A stretch of DNA of 64,000 nucleotides from Rubinisphaera margarita (GCF_022267515.1 NZ_JAKFGB010000009.1:868001-932000), one strand, 5' to 3'. Shown: positions 27,536 through 38,791, counted from the stretch's first letter. Made by a program: numbers and translations. The notes: a model not told the origin generated them from the sequence alone.

Positions 27536-29047
27536 ATGTCTTCTTTTCGACACCGTTTCTCCCCCGGAAGTTCGCCTTCTCAGACGCAATTTCTGGTCGT
27601 CACTCTTCTGGCGTTCCTGGTTGCCGGCTGTGGAGATTCCCCGGCTCCGGAACCCGATCCGGCCGACGTCGAAGTCTCGATCACGCCCGAACAGGACCAC
27701 AGCTCCGCGTCCGATTCCCTCCCGTCCCCGGAAGAGCCGATGCGGGACGAACAGCCGAAGGCTCGAATGCAGCCGCCAATGGAACCGCCTGCTGTGTCCC
27801 GTCCGGAGCTCGATGACGCTGAGCTTCTCAACCTGGGGATTCGAACCTTCCGCTCGCCGCATGTCATTCTGCGAACCGATGCGGTTACCTTCGAGAATGA
27901 GGAAGAACTACGGAGCCTGCCGGAGCTGACGAGTGAACTGCTGGAGACGATGATCGAGCGGCTGGAGAAGTACGCCCCTTCGTTGCCCATTCAGGCCCGG
28001 CTGCCGGTTCGTTCGTTCATTATGGAAGACCTCAAACTGTTCGTGCAGGCCGATCTGGCTCCGCTCGAACTGCGGGAGATGCTGCACGGCGTCTATCGGG
28101 ATCAGACTTTCTGGATGCGGGAACAGGCGACCGATTACTACCGCCGGCACCTCTTCTTTCACGAGTCGATTCACTGCCTGCTCGACATCTACGGCTACGG
28201 GTATCCGGTCTGGTTCCATGAAGGAATGGCCGAGCTCTACGCCGTGCATCGCATCACGCCCGAAGGTTCGCTGGAGTTCGGAATCGTGCCCGGCTCCGAT
28301 CAGGTCGAGGGCGGTTTCGGACGCATTGCCAACATTCACCGGGAGATTGAAGCCGGTCGCTTTCGCACGCTGGAAGATGTGATCACCATGTCGTCCAACG
28401 AGTTTTACCCGCATCAGGAATCGTATGCGTGGGCGTGGGCGATCTGTCGTTTTCTGGCCGATGACCAGCTGACCAGCGTCGGCTTTGAGAATTTGCTCGC
28501 AAGCGTGAACCCGCCGCAATTCCGTCAGCAGCTGGAACAGAATCTGTCGCTCGATTCTCCCCGCTTGCGAGCCGACTGGGCCGTGTTCGCCACGACACTG
28601 GAACCCGACTTCGAACCGGACCGCATGTTGATTCAATGGGACGATTCCCCTGCCAGGCCGCTGGCGGGGAATGTCGAGATGACGGTTCAGGCCGACCGCA
28701 ACTGGCAGCCGGCCGGCGTCGTGTTGAAAGCGGGCCAGACGTGCCGCATCTCGGCAGCAGGCCAGTTCCAGATTAACGATGCCCCCAAGCCGTGGATCTC
28801 CGAGCCGCAGGGAGTCTCGGCGGAATATGTCGATGGACACCCCGTCGGACAACTGCAGGCGGTTGTGTTCAATGAACGTGTCGCCGGGGAGAAGCAGGAC
28901 TACGGTTTCCTGAACGTGATTCCGATCGGCCGGGAGGGGACGATCACATCCGAAACCGGAGGCGAACTGTTCCTCCGCGTCAACGATCGCCCCAGCAGCT
29001 GGTCCAACAACGCCGGCGCCGTCTCAGTGCATGTTGAGCTGGAGTAG
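27536..29047 (+). CDS. HExxH metalloprotease-like lipoprotein
   Basis: 503 residues from ATG 27536. The signal ends in a lipobox (FLVAGC, Cys32), followed by a Pro/Glu/Asp-rich linker to about residue 95. Residues ~205-235 hold FFHESIHCLLDIYGYGYPVW then FHEGMAELYA: zinc ligands H209 and H213 with catalytic E210, and a probable third ligand E229. This is the pattern of DUF1570-type/peptidase-MA metalloproteases. The C-terminal ~140 residues form a beta-rich domain (SLDSPRLRADW ... VSVHVELE). The protein is presumably anchored in the outer membrane or periplasm. Monocistronic; substrate unknown. Confidence 0.75.
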   Translation: MSSFRHRFSPGSSPSQTQFLVVTLLAFLVAGCGDSPAPEPDPADVEVSITPEQDHSSASDSLPSPEEPMRDEQPKARMQPPMEPPAVSRPELDDAELLNLGIRTFRSPHVILRTDAVTFENEEELRSLPELTSELLETMIERLEKYAPSLPIQARLPVRSFIMEDLKLFVQADLAPLELREMLHGVYRDQTFWMREQATDYYRRHLFFHESIHCLLDIYGYGYPVWFHEGMAELYAVHRITPEGSLEFGIVPGSDQVEGGFGRIANIHREIEAGRFRTLEDVITMSSNEFYPHQESYAWAWAICRFLADDQLTSVGFENLLASVNPPQFRQQLEQNLSLDSPRLRADWAVFATTLEPDFEPDRMLIQWDDSPARPLAGNVEMTVQADRNWQPAGVVLKAGQTCRISAAGQFQINDAPKPWISEPQGVSAEYVDGHPVGQLQAVVFNERVAGEKQDYGFLNVIPIGREGTITSETGGELFLRVNDRPSSWSNNAGAVSVHVELE

Positions 29048-29099
29048 TTGTGTGCGGCAGACCATATCCGCACGTAGCGGACTCTTCCGGCGTCGGGGG

Positions 29100-30701
29100 T
29101 CATCTTCGGTTGTTGGTCGTCCCTGCCGATTGCAGCATGATGGCAATTTCGGTCGGCGTGGCGTCTTTGATTCCGCCATGGCTGGCGCCGGTGATCCACC
29201 AGTAAACCATGCCGGCGTCGGAACAATCGAAGTGGCCCGATTGAAACGTCACGACATCATCCTGCTCAGCGTATGCGAGCTGATTCCAGATCCATCGCAC
29301 GCCTCGGTCGGGATGTTCTCGAGCCCAGTCCCAAGGTTCAATGGCCGTTTTCAGGCCTGCGTTCTGGTCGCCGATCTGGTGTTCGGTCACTCCGAAATCG
29401 AGGATCTCCCGCCACGTAAAAAAGTCGCCTGCGTTGTCGTTGGCGGGATGATGGGAGACGATATGAACGTGCTTCCGTTTGCCGACTGCTGACGCGGCGA
29501 GGGCGAAACCGATCACGTCCGGTTCCCCGGCTTCGATGATCCACAGAGGATCGTTCTCCGAGGACTCGTTGATTGCATCGCGCAGGTCCTCCACGGCGGC
29601 CTGTTGTTCTGTGCGGCAATTGAAGCTGCCAGCCAGATGATTGAATGGACCGAACTGGTCGACACCCTCTTTACAGAGTTGATCCAGGACTTTTTGCCGC
29701 CGCAATTCATCTGAAACGGAAATGCGAGCGACCGGTTTCAGGTCGCAGGAGTGGGAAAGATGCACGAGCCGTTCGTTAAGTCCTGTGGCGTCCAGCAGGC
29801 CAAAGATAACCGCGATCGCACCGATGTCATCAGGGTCAGGTGAGTTTCCGTCGGCGACAATGGCCAGCCGCCCGGTAGGTGGTCGGACGACCGCGGAGGT
29901 TTTTGATTCGACAGCTTTCCGGGGCGGCTTTATAGGGGCTTTCTCGGTTCCTTCAGGAGAACGTTTTCTCGTCGAACCGGGCGCGGATTCAGTTCTGACG
30001 GTTGGCTTCGGACCAGGTCCCTCGGGCTGATAGTCTCGATCTCGCGCGAGCACAAGCTTATCGAACTCGAAACCATCTTCACGCATTGAAACGTGGATGG
30101 TGTGTTCGCCTGCGGTTTCGATATCAAGATAGAGCTGGAATCGAACTCCGGTATGAACCTTGTCAGTGCGCTGCCGGCTCTCCCAGGCCCACGCTCGCTT
30201 TTTCGTTGTCTGCCATCGCTGTCCCGATTCGGGCCACTGGCTGTCCAGACCGATGTGCAGTCCGTTGTCTTCCGTACCTGTTGAGAAATGCCTGACCCAG
30301 ACGTAGTAGCGTCCGGGATTTGTTACTTTGACGCGATACGTGAGGACGCCCGCCTGGCCCGGTTCGGGGAAGAAGTTCTCGCCTTTGATGAGCTTGTCGT
30401 CGTGAGTCGTTCGGGTGTCGGGAAGTGCTTCCAGATAGCCCGAACCGCTGACTCCCATCAGGTGCGGCTCATCCGGATCCGGGGTCACCTGGGGCTGATG
30501 GTCGTTGTCGAAGAGATGCCAGCTGCGAACGTCAGTCTTTTCCTGAGAGGCAAAGTGCTCCGCCTCGATAACCAGAATGCCGTCGACTTCTTGAGAGACC
30601 AACGTGGTGTCGGAGGCCGGCTCGGCTGGTTCGTAGGCCATTAACGGGGGCGTGAACCCCAACACCAGAACAGAGAGGATCGGGAGTGCGAGGCGTTGCA
30701 T
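29100..30701 (-). CDS. Secreted CBM plus nucleoside-hydrolase-like protein
   Basis: 533 residues from ATG 30701; an ATG 11 codons earlier (30734) is possible. A signal peptide (ALPILSVLVLGFTPPLMA) precedes a beta-sandwich of ~200 residues (VDGILVIEAEHF ... GRYYVWVRHFS ... GEHTIHVSMRED), like family-6/35 carbohydrate-binding modules or a glycosidase accessory domain. After a Pro/Lys/Thr linker, the C-terminal half has VADGNSPDPDDIGAIAVIF, the Asp cluster of inosine-uridine nucleoside hydrolases, then DPLWIIEAGEPDVIGFALA and HIVSHHPANDNAGDFFTW. Such fusions occur in planctomycete secretomes; the real substrate may be a glycoside other than a nucleoside. Confidence 0.75.
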   Translation of the reverse strand: MQRLALPILSVLVLGFTPPLMAYEPAEPASDTTLVSQEVDGILVIEAEHFASQEKTDVRSWHLFDNDHQPQVTPDPDEPHLMGVSGSGYLEALPDTRTTHDDKLIKGENFFPEPGQAGVLTYRVKVTNPGRYYVWVRHFSTGTEDNGLHIGLDSQWPESGQRWQTTKKRAWAWESRQRTDKVHTGVRFQLYLDIETAGEHTIHVSMREDGFEFDKLVLARDRDYQPEGPGPKPTVRTESAPGSTRKRSPEGTEKAPIKPPRKAVESKTSAVVRPPTGRLAIVADGNSPDPDDIGAIAVIFGLLDATGLNERLVHLSHSCDLKPVARISVSDELRRQKVLDQLCKEGVDQFGPFNHLAGSFNCRTEQQAAVEDLRDAINESSENDPLWIIEAGEPDVIGFALAASAVGKRKHVHIVSHHPANDNAGDFFTWREILDFGVTEHQIGDQNAGLKTAIEPWDWAREHPDRGVRWIWNQLAYAEQDDVVTFQSGHFDCSDAGMVYWWITGASHGGIKDATPTEIAIMLQSAGTTNNRR

Positions 30702-30819
30702 CGGAGTGACCTGGATGAGAGTACGTGTTCCCATTGTGACTTCGGCCGACGAAGCGGTTCTGTTCTTCGAGATGATTCGTTGAGAGCGCTCTGAAGGATT
30801 CAGTTCGAATCGGTCTCGA

Positions 30820-32202
30820 CTACCTCCCGCGAGGCTTCCACGTCTCCGGCTCATTCAGCATGAGCGGTTCATGAAACACGGTCAACTTATCACCCTGTCG
30901 TTCAATCCAGGCTTTCAGCTCGGCGAGAAGATCCTGTTGAACATCCCGGACACGCTCGCTGCCAGCGAGGTTGTTCTGTTCGAGGGGGTCTTTTTGCAGG
31001 TCGAACAGTTCGAACTCGGGGCGGCCGTGATGACTGGCGACGATCTTTGCGGCCCGCTTGTCCGTCTTCGCTCGTTCGGTCCATTGCTTGAAATAGTCTC
31101 CCGAGGTTTCACGCAGCAGTAGATCGATATGCGTCGTGAACGCGAAGTCCGGATGCGGATTCCAGATCAGCTTGTATCGATCGGTGCGAACAGAGCGACT
31201 CAGGTAGACGTTCATCTGGCGGTCGCCGCTGTGCGTGGTGAAGATCCGCTGCCGATGCGAATCAGTCTCTCCCCGAAGCACGGGGGCGAAAGAGCGTCCG
31301 TCGAGATTGTCGGGCACGGAGCCGTCGGCAATGTCAATCAGCGTGGGCAGTATGTCGACCCAGCTGACCATCGCATCGGTTCGGGCTCCCTCGGGAATCT
31401 TCCCGGAGCGAGCGACGATCAACGGCACGCGGATGCCTTCGTCGTACAGCGTCCATTTGCCGAAGGGGAACTGGGCTCCATGGTCGCTGGAGAAGAGGAA
31501 CAACGTATCAGTCGCCAGGTGCTTGTCGGTCAGTTCTCGGAGTTCGCCCAGCCAGGCATCCAGATCTTTGACCTCCTGCAGATACCGAGACCGCTGGACC
31601 CGAGTTTGCGGGGTGTCCAGCAACTTTGGAGGCAGGCTCATTGATTCCGGGTCGACGGTCGATTCGCTCGGCCAGGGCACGTGCGGATCAGAGACTCCAA
31701 CGAACAATGCGAGCGGTCGCGGGTCGTCGCGATTTTCGAGGAACGCTTTCACGGTGTTCCGCAACTCGGGAATTTCTTTGTGCAGGTCGATGGTGTCGAA
31801 GCCGTAGTTCTTCGCACTTTTTGAATGGGCCACCTTGCCGAAAGCCGCGGTCTGATAACCGAGCTGGTTCAGAATGCGGGGCAGGCGAACCGTTCCCTCG
31901 CGCGGATAGGTATGATTTTCTTCCGCCCCATTCCGAGCCGGCATCAGCCCTGTTAACAGAGCCGCCCGGCTGGGAGCACAGGCGGGGCTGGCCACGAACG
32001 CGCGATCAAACGTCATTCCTTCGGCGGCCAGTGCATCGATGGCGGGCGTTTCGATGTTCGTTCCGCCGTAGACGGGCAAATCCAGGGCGGACAGGTCGTC
32101 GACAAGATAGACGACAATATCGGGCAGGCGATCCTCAGCAGCAACAGCATGCGAACAACATGCAATCGCGAGCAGGCAACAGGCAAGAAGGCGGCGCACC
32201 AT
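30820..32202 (-). CDS. Sulfatase (iduronate-2-sulfatase-like), secreted
   Basis: 460 residues from ATG 32202 with a GAGGAG ribosome binding site and a signal peptide (LLACCLLAIACCSHAVAAE). S1 sulfatase marks are IVVYLVDDLSALD (metal Asp pair), the formylglycine motif C75-A-P-S-R79, AFGKVAHS, DPHVPW and FLFSSDHGAQFPFGKWTLY. KWTLYDEGIRVPLIV and WVDILPTLIDIA are characteristic of iduronate-sulfatase-like members. It shares strand and spacing (118 bases) with the nucleoside-hydrolase-like gene downstream, and the two may be co-expressed for glycan use. Confidence 0.92.
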   Translation of the reverse strand: MVRRLLACCLLAIACCSHAVAAEDRLPDIVVYLVDDLSALDLPVYGGTNIETPAIDALAAEGMTFDRAFVASPACAPSRAALLTGLMPARNGAEENHTYPREGTVRLPRILNQLGYQTAAFGKVAHSKSAKNYGFDTIDLHKEIPELRNTVKAFLENRDDPRPLALFVGVSDPHVPWPSESTVDPESMSLPPKLLDTPQTRVQRSRYLQEVKDLDAWLGELRELTDKHLATDTLFLFSSDHGAQFPFGKWTLYDEGIRVPLIVARSGKIPEGARTDAMVSWVDILPTLIDIADGSVPDNLDGRSFAPVLRGETDSHRQRIFTTHSGDRQMNVYLSRSVRTDRYKLIWNPHPDFAFTTHIDLLLRETSGDYFKQWTERAKTDKRAAKIVASHHGRPEFELFDLQKDPLEQNNLAGSERVRDVQQDLLAELKAWIERQGDKLTVFHEPLMLNEPETWKPRGR

Positions 32203-32274
32203 CGTGTTTCTCCTCTTTCCGCGTTGAGATCGCTTCGGCACGGATAATCGCTCTTTGAGCGAACGTGCAGATCG

Positions 32275-33411
32275 TTACAGACAGAAGCGTTCGATCATTC
32301 TTCGGTACAGACTGGTTCCCTGTTCCAGCTGGTCGAGGGAGATCCATTCGTCTTCAGTGTGGGCCTGGACGATGTCGCCGGGGCCGCAGATGACTTTCTT
32401 CTTTAGGTCGCCGAACATCGCTGCGTCGCTGGCGTAGCTGACAGTTCTGGACGCCTGTTGACCTGCGAGTTCGAGCAGATCGCGGACATAATCGGCGTCG
32501 GACGGGGAATGGAACGGCGGGGCAGCGGTTTCGACGATGAAGTCGAGGCCGTGTTTCTCCGCAGCTTTGCGGGCCCGTTCCATCAGATCATCGGCTGGCT
32601 GGTTGGGCATCGGGCGGAAGCAGACGGTGCACTCGCTCCGTTCTGGCGTAATGTTTGAGGCGTACGTGAAGTCGTTGATGCCGATGTTCCAGCTGATTCC
32701 GGGCGGATCGAAGGTCGTGTCCTGCCAGAGGGGATTTTCAGCCGTCTCGTGATACAGGCTCAGCATCTCCTGCAGGAACGGAATCATGGCCAGATTCGCG
32801 TTGATGCCGTGCGACGTACTCGAATGCCCGGCTCGTCCCCAGGCAATCGCCTTGAAGACATAGACACCTTTATGAGCGTGGACGACTTCGAGCAGCGTCG
32901 GCTCGCCAATAATCGTGACGGGCTGCTGATCGACAAACTGTCGGTAGAGGTGAGACTGCTTCACGACATGACCGGCTCCGTAGAAGCCGAGTTCTTCATC
33001 GGACGTGCAGATGATCGAAAGCGGGGCCCGCAGTTCGCGGTCGGCGACGGATTCAACAGCGGCAAGAAAACAGGCGAGTGACCCTTTCATGTCGCAGCTG
33101 CCGCGACCGTACACCCGTTCGCTGGTCTGGAAGCATTCAAAAGGGCCGGCTTCCGGAAAGCTCCAGGCGTCGGCCGGGACGACATCGGAATGGGCACTAT
33201 AGAGGAGGCCGCCCGTCCCGGAGCCGCGTGTGGCGATGACGCTCACCTTCTCCAACTGCTGCTCATCGGTGTAGACAACGGTCTCAGTCTGGAACCCCAG
33301 TGTCTGCAAGGTGGTCTCGATCGATTCGCTGATCGGGCGATTGGAGTCGCAACTGACCGATGGCATATTCACCAGCGTTCGCTGGTAATCTAACGCCCGC
33401 TGCAGTGTCAT
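32275..33411 (-). CDS. argE: M20 family deacetylase (acetylornithine deacetylase-like)
   Basis: 378 residues from ATG 33411, preceded by GGAGAACC; the longer frame has no support. M20 metallohydrolase marks are present: LLYSAHSDVVPADAW (His and Asp metal ligands), YGRGSCDMKGSLACFL (bridging Asp), SDEELGFYGA (catalytic Glu pair) and the dimerisation-lid segment with GRAGHSSTSHGINA. The GHSS...GINA region and length are those of ArgE, which hydrolyses N-acetylornithine in arginine biosynthesis. Other M20 deacylases remain possible, so the gene symbol is tentative. No other arg genes are nearby. Confidence 0.8.
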   Translation of the reverse strand: MTLQRALDYQRTLVNMPSVSCDSNRPISESIETTLQTLGFQTETVVYTDEQQLEKVSVIATRGSGTGGLLYSAHSDVVPADAWSFPEAGPFECFQTSERVYGRGSCDMKGSLACFLAAVESVADRELRAPLSIICTSDEELGFYGAGHVVKQSHLYRQFVDQQPVTIIGEPTLLEVVHAHKGVYVFKAIAWGRAGHSSTSHGINANLAMIPFLQEMLSLYHETAENPLWQDTTFDPPGISWNIGINDFTYASNITPERSECTVCFRPMPNQPADDLMERARKAAEKHGLDFIVETAAPPFHSPSDADYVRDLLELAGQQASRTVSYASDAAMFGDLKKKVICGPGDIVQAHTEDEWISLDQLEQGTSLYRRMIERFCL

Positions 33412-33636
33412 CCCAGGTTCTCCATCTTTCCGGTTTTGCAACGCTACATTCAGCACAGGCCGAATAATCGTTGCGTTTTTACAGCTGGATGCTGAATTCG
33501 CGCAAGTCGATCGACCGATACAACCGATACCAACGATAGGACCGGACTCTCCCCAGTGCGCGCTTCGGCGTGGTTCCAGGCAGCGGTCCAGATTATGACA
33601 AAGCAATCGAACTCACTCCAGTGTGGCGTCTGACAC

Positions 33637-35415
<1,779 letters not shown>

Positions 35416-35458
35416 TCCCGATTGCCACAGCCGGCTTTCGCAAATCGAACGGAATCCT

Positions 35459-35498
35459 CAGGTCAGACAGTGCCGACTGTCTGGCCTGATTGCTTTCC
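35459..35498 (+). terminator. Hairpin terminator after the BBP7 gene
   Basis: CAGGTCAGACAGT-gccg-ACTGTCTGGCCTG forms a 13-base stem with one G-T pair. The T tract after it (ATTGCTTTCC) is weak, so termination may be partial. It is 43 bases after the stop codon. Confidence 0.6.
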
Positions 35499-35537
35499 AG
35501 GCGCCTGAAGAGAAACGCCCGCCCGCCTGCTTCTGTC

Positions 35538-35807
35538 TCAACTGGTGATCGCAGTCAGGCGTTCCCGCAGGTCTTCGTCGCTGCAGTCAGTCACTTCGAT
35601 GACTTTGACGGGGGAAGTCTCGCCACTCACGAGAGAGAGCTGATTCTTGTCGATCTTCAAAGATCGAGCCAGCAGGGCAATCACGGCTGCGTTCGCTTTG
35701 CCTTTCTCGGGCGGGGCCTGCACTTTGATTTTCAGTGACGCCCCAAGCCAACCGGTAATCTGGTCACGCGAAGACGACGGGACGACTTTAAGTGAGACTC
35801 GACCCAC
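35538..35807 (-). CDS. DUF167/YggU-family protein
   Basis: 89 residues, cytoplasmic. The family pattern LKVVPSSSRDQITGWLGASL then IKVQAPPEKGKANAAVIALLA and LVSGETSPVKVIEV is the whole DUF167 domain. It is conserved across bacteria and archaea, with solved structures but no assigned function. It is the last gene on the minus strand after the two ExbD genes (108-base gap) and may be in that operon. Confidence 0.9.
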   Translation of the reverse strand: MGRVSLKVVPSSSRDQITGWLGASLKIKVQAPPEKGKANAAVIALLARSLKIDKNQLSLVSGETSPVKVIEVTDCSDEDLRERLTAITS

Positions 35808-35915
35808 GGGAACGCGCTCACTGGACTAAAAAGTTCTCGGGATTGTTAATAACGGCCCGTTGCCGCAGGCCACTTAAGTCGCGGCCTCCCAACGCACGGC
35901 CTGCAAATTGCAGGT

Positions 35916-36383
35916 TTACATTCCGTACTTGGCGGCTGGGCGGTCCATGACGAAGTTGATCAGTTCGAACTCGGCCGAACGGCAGGCGTCGTAGACCTGG
36001 ACCAGATCGCCGAGGGGGACATCGTCTTCGACGTTGAGCAGCACCGGGCTTTCGCGGGAGACATCGGCCAGGGCCTGCAGGGTTGATTTCACTTCCGGAA
36101 ACGACGTGAGGATGCGGCTGTTCATTTCGACAACCGTGCCGGAATCGCCGGGGCCGGGGTAGAGGTGCAGACGAATCTCGGTAACCCACGAATCCTGGGG
36201 CTGGGTTTCCTGGGCGGAAACGTCGCCGCTCGCCAGTTCCGTCGGAAGCGACATTTCAACCACCTGATCAGTCGCTACGCAAATGAAGAAGACGAGCAGC
36301 AGGAAGACGATGTCGATCATCGGCGTCATCGTCTGACTGTCGTTGAGATCCCGGTCGACACCGATCACGGAACGGATACGCAT
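35916..36383 (-). CDS. ExbD/TolR-family biopolymer transport protein (second copy)
   Basis: 155 residues. A single N-terminal membrane segment contains the conserved proton-path Asp in MTPMIDIVFLLLVFFICVA, followed by a periplasmic domain (VTEIRLHLYPGPGDSG ... VLLNVEDDVPLGDLVQVYDACRSA). ExbD partners with ExbB to convert proton flow into force on envelope proteins. The periplasmic domain differs from the copy at 36529, so the pair is likely to form an ExbB/ExbD/ExbD complex. The gap to the preceding gene is 145 bases. A role with TonB-like or gliding systems is not decidable here. Confidence 0.9.
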   Translation of the reverse strand: MRIRSVIGVDRDLNDSQTMTPMIDIVFLLLVFFICVATDQVVEMSLPTELASGDVSAQETQPQDSWVTEIRLHLYPGPGDSGTVVEMNSRILTSFPEVKSTLQALADVSRESPVLLNVEDDVPLGDLVQVYDACRSAEFELINFVMDRPAAKYGM

Positions 36384-36528
36384 GGTTACTCGTCTGTCTT
36401 CATTGGGGGATTGGTTGATTCGGATGGCCCAGAGAATGATCTCTGAAGTGCTTATGTGTCACTGGCAGGGGTAACCCGGTCTATCCGGGGATTGTATCCC
36501 GCTGGAAATCAGACCGCGCCATCCCGAA

Positions 36529-36960
36529 TTACTCTCCTCCACCCGGGAGGACGGTGAAACCGACTTTGGTGAGGTTGGCTTTCGCGCACGCTTCGAGAAT
36601 CGGTTTGATGAATCGGTACTCGGCTCGGGCATCACCCCGCAGGCGGACTTCGAGTTCGGCGTCTTTCTCGCGTGGTTTTTCCACCTGAAGGAGGATCGAT
36701 TCGAGTTCGAGCCATTCGAGCTTGCGGCCGTTGAGGATGTAGGAGCCGTCTTCGAGAATCGTGATCGTCATACGATGCGGCGAACTGGCTTCCGGGTCCT
36801 CAGCCTGACTCGCTTCCGGCAGTTCGACCGGCTCCAGTGTTTCGCTCTTCACGAAGTGGGTAGCGACCAGAAAGAAGATAATCAGCAGAAAGACGATGTC
36901 GATCATCGGCGTGATCGCGAACCGCAGCGAACGGGAGCGGGGAGCGGTGGCCGGCTTCAT
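36529..36960 (-). CDS. ExbD/TolR-family biopolymer transport protein (first copy)
   Basis: 143 residues. The membrane segment is ITPMIDIVFLLIIFFLVATHF with the proton-path Asp at about residue 20. The periplasmic part begins PVELPEASQAEDPE and contains a Glu/Arg-rich beta region (EVRLRGDARAEYRFIKPILEACAKANL), the usual ExbD ending. Its ATG overlaps the ExbB stop by four bases (36957-36960), so translation of the two is coupled. Confidence 0.92.
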   Translation of the reverse strand: MKPATAPRSRSLRFAITPMIDIVFLLIIFFLVATHFVKSETLEPVELPEASQAEDPEASSPHRMTITILEDGSYILNGRKLEWLELESILLQVEKPREKDAELEVRLRGDARAEYRFIKPILEACAKANLTKVGFTVLPGGGE

Positions 36961-37670
36961 GCGTCGCCTTTCGGGGCAGCGGGGGCAGGAGCCGGAGCCT
37001 TTCGCTTCGGACGGGCGCGACGGTAGCCGGAGAAGACCTGTTCGGCCATCAGCGAAGTTTCAAAGACCATCTCATCGACCCGGTTTCGCAGCAGAGCAAA
37101 CGTGCCGAGCGCGGGAATGGCGACGCTCAGTCCCATCAGCGTGGTGACAAGAGCGTGCGAGATTCCCGGGGCGAACTCCGAAACAGATGGGCTGGCCTGC
37201 GACTGGAACTCCAGAAAGGCCTGGATCATCCCCCAGACGGTGCCGAGCAGTCCGAGCATTGGAGCGAGAGTGCCGATGACGTTGAGGTATTCGACCTTCC
37301 GCATCATCCGGGCGGAATGTTCGGCACTGGCGTCTTCGAGAGCTTTCTCGATGTGCGCGTAACCGAGTTCGGCTTCGGTGAGTCCAGCCTGAATCATGTC
37401 GCCGAGAAAGCAGGGCTTGTCGCGGCAGAGTTGGTTGGCTTCCTGGAACCGGCCGGCGGTGATGAGCTCATGAGCCTGCCGGGCCATCTCGAGCGGCATC
37501 AGGTTGCCGCGGCGGAGCATCAGCAGATTCTGCATAATCAGCGTGACCATGATGACGCTGAGGCCGACGATGATGTAGCCGACATAGCCGCCGGCCTGCA
37601 GGAGTTGCTGCCAGTCGAGGGTCGGCTCTGCGGCCTGCTGAGCGAGAAGAAGTCCATCTGTGAGAGTCAA
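36957..37670 (-). CDS. MotA/TolQ/ExbB proton-channel family protein
   Basis: 237 residues. The order of membrane segments fits ExbB: one early (VGYIIVGLSVIMVTLIMQNLLML, about 30-52) and two near the C-terminus (VIGTLAPMLGLLGTVWGMIQ and VTTLMGLSVAIPALGTFALL). The conserved ExbB phrase LAPMLGLLGTVWGMI, with Thr in the proton path, is intact. A Lys/Arg/Pro/Ala tail closes the protein. It forms the 5' part of the ExbB-ExbD-ExbD operon, 21 bases after the glutaminyl cyclotransferase gene. It probably energises an outer-membrane or gliding/uptake system. Confidence 0.93.
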   Translation of the reverse strand: MTLTDGLLLAQQAAEPTLDWQQLLQAGGYVGYIIVGLSVIMVTLIMQNLLMLRRGNLMPLEMARQAHELITAGRFQEANQLCRDKPCFLGDMIQAGLTEAELGYAHIEKALEDASAEHSARMMRKVEYLNVIGTLAPMLGLLGTVWGMIQAFLEFQSQASPSVSEFAPGISHALVTTLMGLSVAIPALGTFALLRNRVDEMVFETSLMAEQVFSGYRRARPKRKAPAPAPAAPKGDA

Positions 37671-37691
37671 AGCAACGTCCTTGCTGTGGCG

Positions 37692-38513
37692 TTATTTCAC
37701 GCATTCGATTTCATACAGGACCGGCCAGTTTTTGCCGGTGACGAACAGTCGGCGATCTTCACCGCTCCAGGCAATGCCATTGTAGACGGCGTCGCGGTCG
37801 AGCAGCAGGCTGGGAGGCTTGAGGCCCTTGAGATCGACCAGGCCGAGCACGCGGCCATCGGCAGGATCGATTCGCACGACTTCATCGCTGTACCAGACGT
37901 TGGCCCAGACTTCGCCCTGAATGAATTCGAGTTCGTTGAGTTTGTCGATCGTCTTGCGGCCATCGTGTACGGTGACGCGGCGGACGACGCGGAAGGTTTT
38001 GGGATCGTAAAAACGAAGGACCGCCGAGCCGTCGCTCATGATGAGATGCTGCCCGTCAAAAGTCAGCCCCCAGCCCTCGCCCGAATAGCGTTCGGTTCGC
38101 AGGTACTCGAGTGTGTCGGGGTTGTAGACGAAGGCGACCCGGTTCTTCCAGGTCAGCTGAAACAGCTCGCCATTGGCAATCGCGATGCCTTCCCCGAAGT
38201 ACTGCTGCGGCAGCGCGACCGATTTGATAACGTTGCCGGTTTCCAGATCGATCTGCTGCAGGCGGGATTTGCCGAAGTGGCCCGTCCCTTCAATGAGCAT
38301 GCCGTTGTGCACGACGAGCCCCTGCGTGAAGGCTTCGGCATCGTGCGGATATTTCTGAACGACCCGATGCGACCAGCGTTCGGGCTGCTGAAACTGAGCG
38401 GCGGCCCAGGGGAGACCCGCTCCGATGATCACGAGCAGAATCAGCACGGGAAGCGCGAACCACAGCCGCAGTTTCTGCTGCGCGCGAGCCTGTTCCTGGA
38501 CTTCGCTTTCCAT
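37692..38513 (-). CDS. Glutaminyl-peptide cyclotransferase (bacterial/plant type)
   Basis: 273 residues from ATG 38513. An N-terminal membrane anchor (LWFALPVLILLVIIGAGLPW) precedes a five-bladed propeller of the PF05096 type: EAFTQGLVVHNGMLIEGTGHFGKS, QQYFGEGIAIANGELFQLTW, GEGWGLTFDGQHLIMSDGSA, LNELEFIQGEVWANVW and YNGIAWSGEDRRLFVTGKNW. These are its canonical blades. The enzyme turns N-terminal Gln into pyroglutamate on exported proteins. The ATG at 38519 and a GTG at 38531 are alternative starts. It is the first gene of the operon with ExbB/ExbD/ExbD; why these are linked is unclear. Confidence 0.9.
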   Translation of the reverse strand: MESEVQEQARAQQKLRLWFALPVLILLVIIGAGLPWAAAQFQQPERWSHRVVQKYPHDAEAFTQGLVVHNGMLIEGTGHFGKSRLQQIDLETGNVIKSVALPQQYFGEGIAIANGELFQLTWKNRVAFVYNPDTLEYLRTERYSGEGWGLTFDGQHLIMSDGSAVLRFYDPKTFRVVRRVTVHDGRKTIDKLNELEFIQGEVWANVWYSDEVVRIDPADGRVLGLVDLKGLKPPSLLLDRDAVYNGIAWSGEDRRLFVTGKNWPVLYEIECVK

Positions 38514-38791
38514 GATCATCCCTGCCGACACGAACTGCTCCGGACTCGTAGCGGCAGTTTCCAGCCGCCGGTTGTGCTTTCAATTTGACTGAGGCGATGA
38601 ATGTCGGGAACGCTGGCGATCCGAACGATTCCGGCAAATGAAGACAGGCTTCACACTTTCGTTGATAGCCACGTTCATTCGACAGGATGCCGCCGCTACG
38701 GAGGGCATCCCCAGCGGGATGCATCTTCGGCTATCGCTGCAGTCTTCCCTTGTATCGTAACACCTGACCCCTGACGCCGAGCGCCTCCAGG
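38514..38791. other. Intergenic region with imperfect palindromes
   Basis: It contains two facing GC-rich blocks, GTAGCGGCAGTTTCCAGCCG near 38550 and GATGCCGCCGCTACGGAGG near 38686. These are roughly inverted and resemble short planctomycete repeats. No gene was found. Confidence 0.4.
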
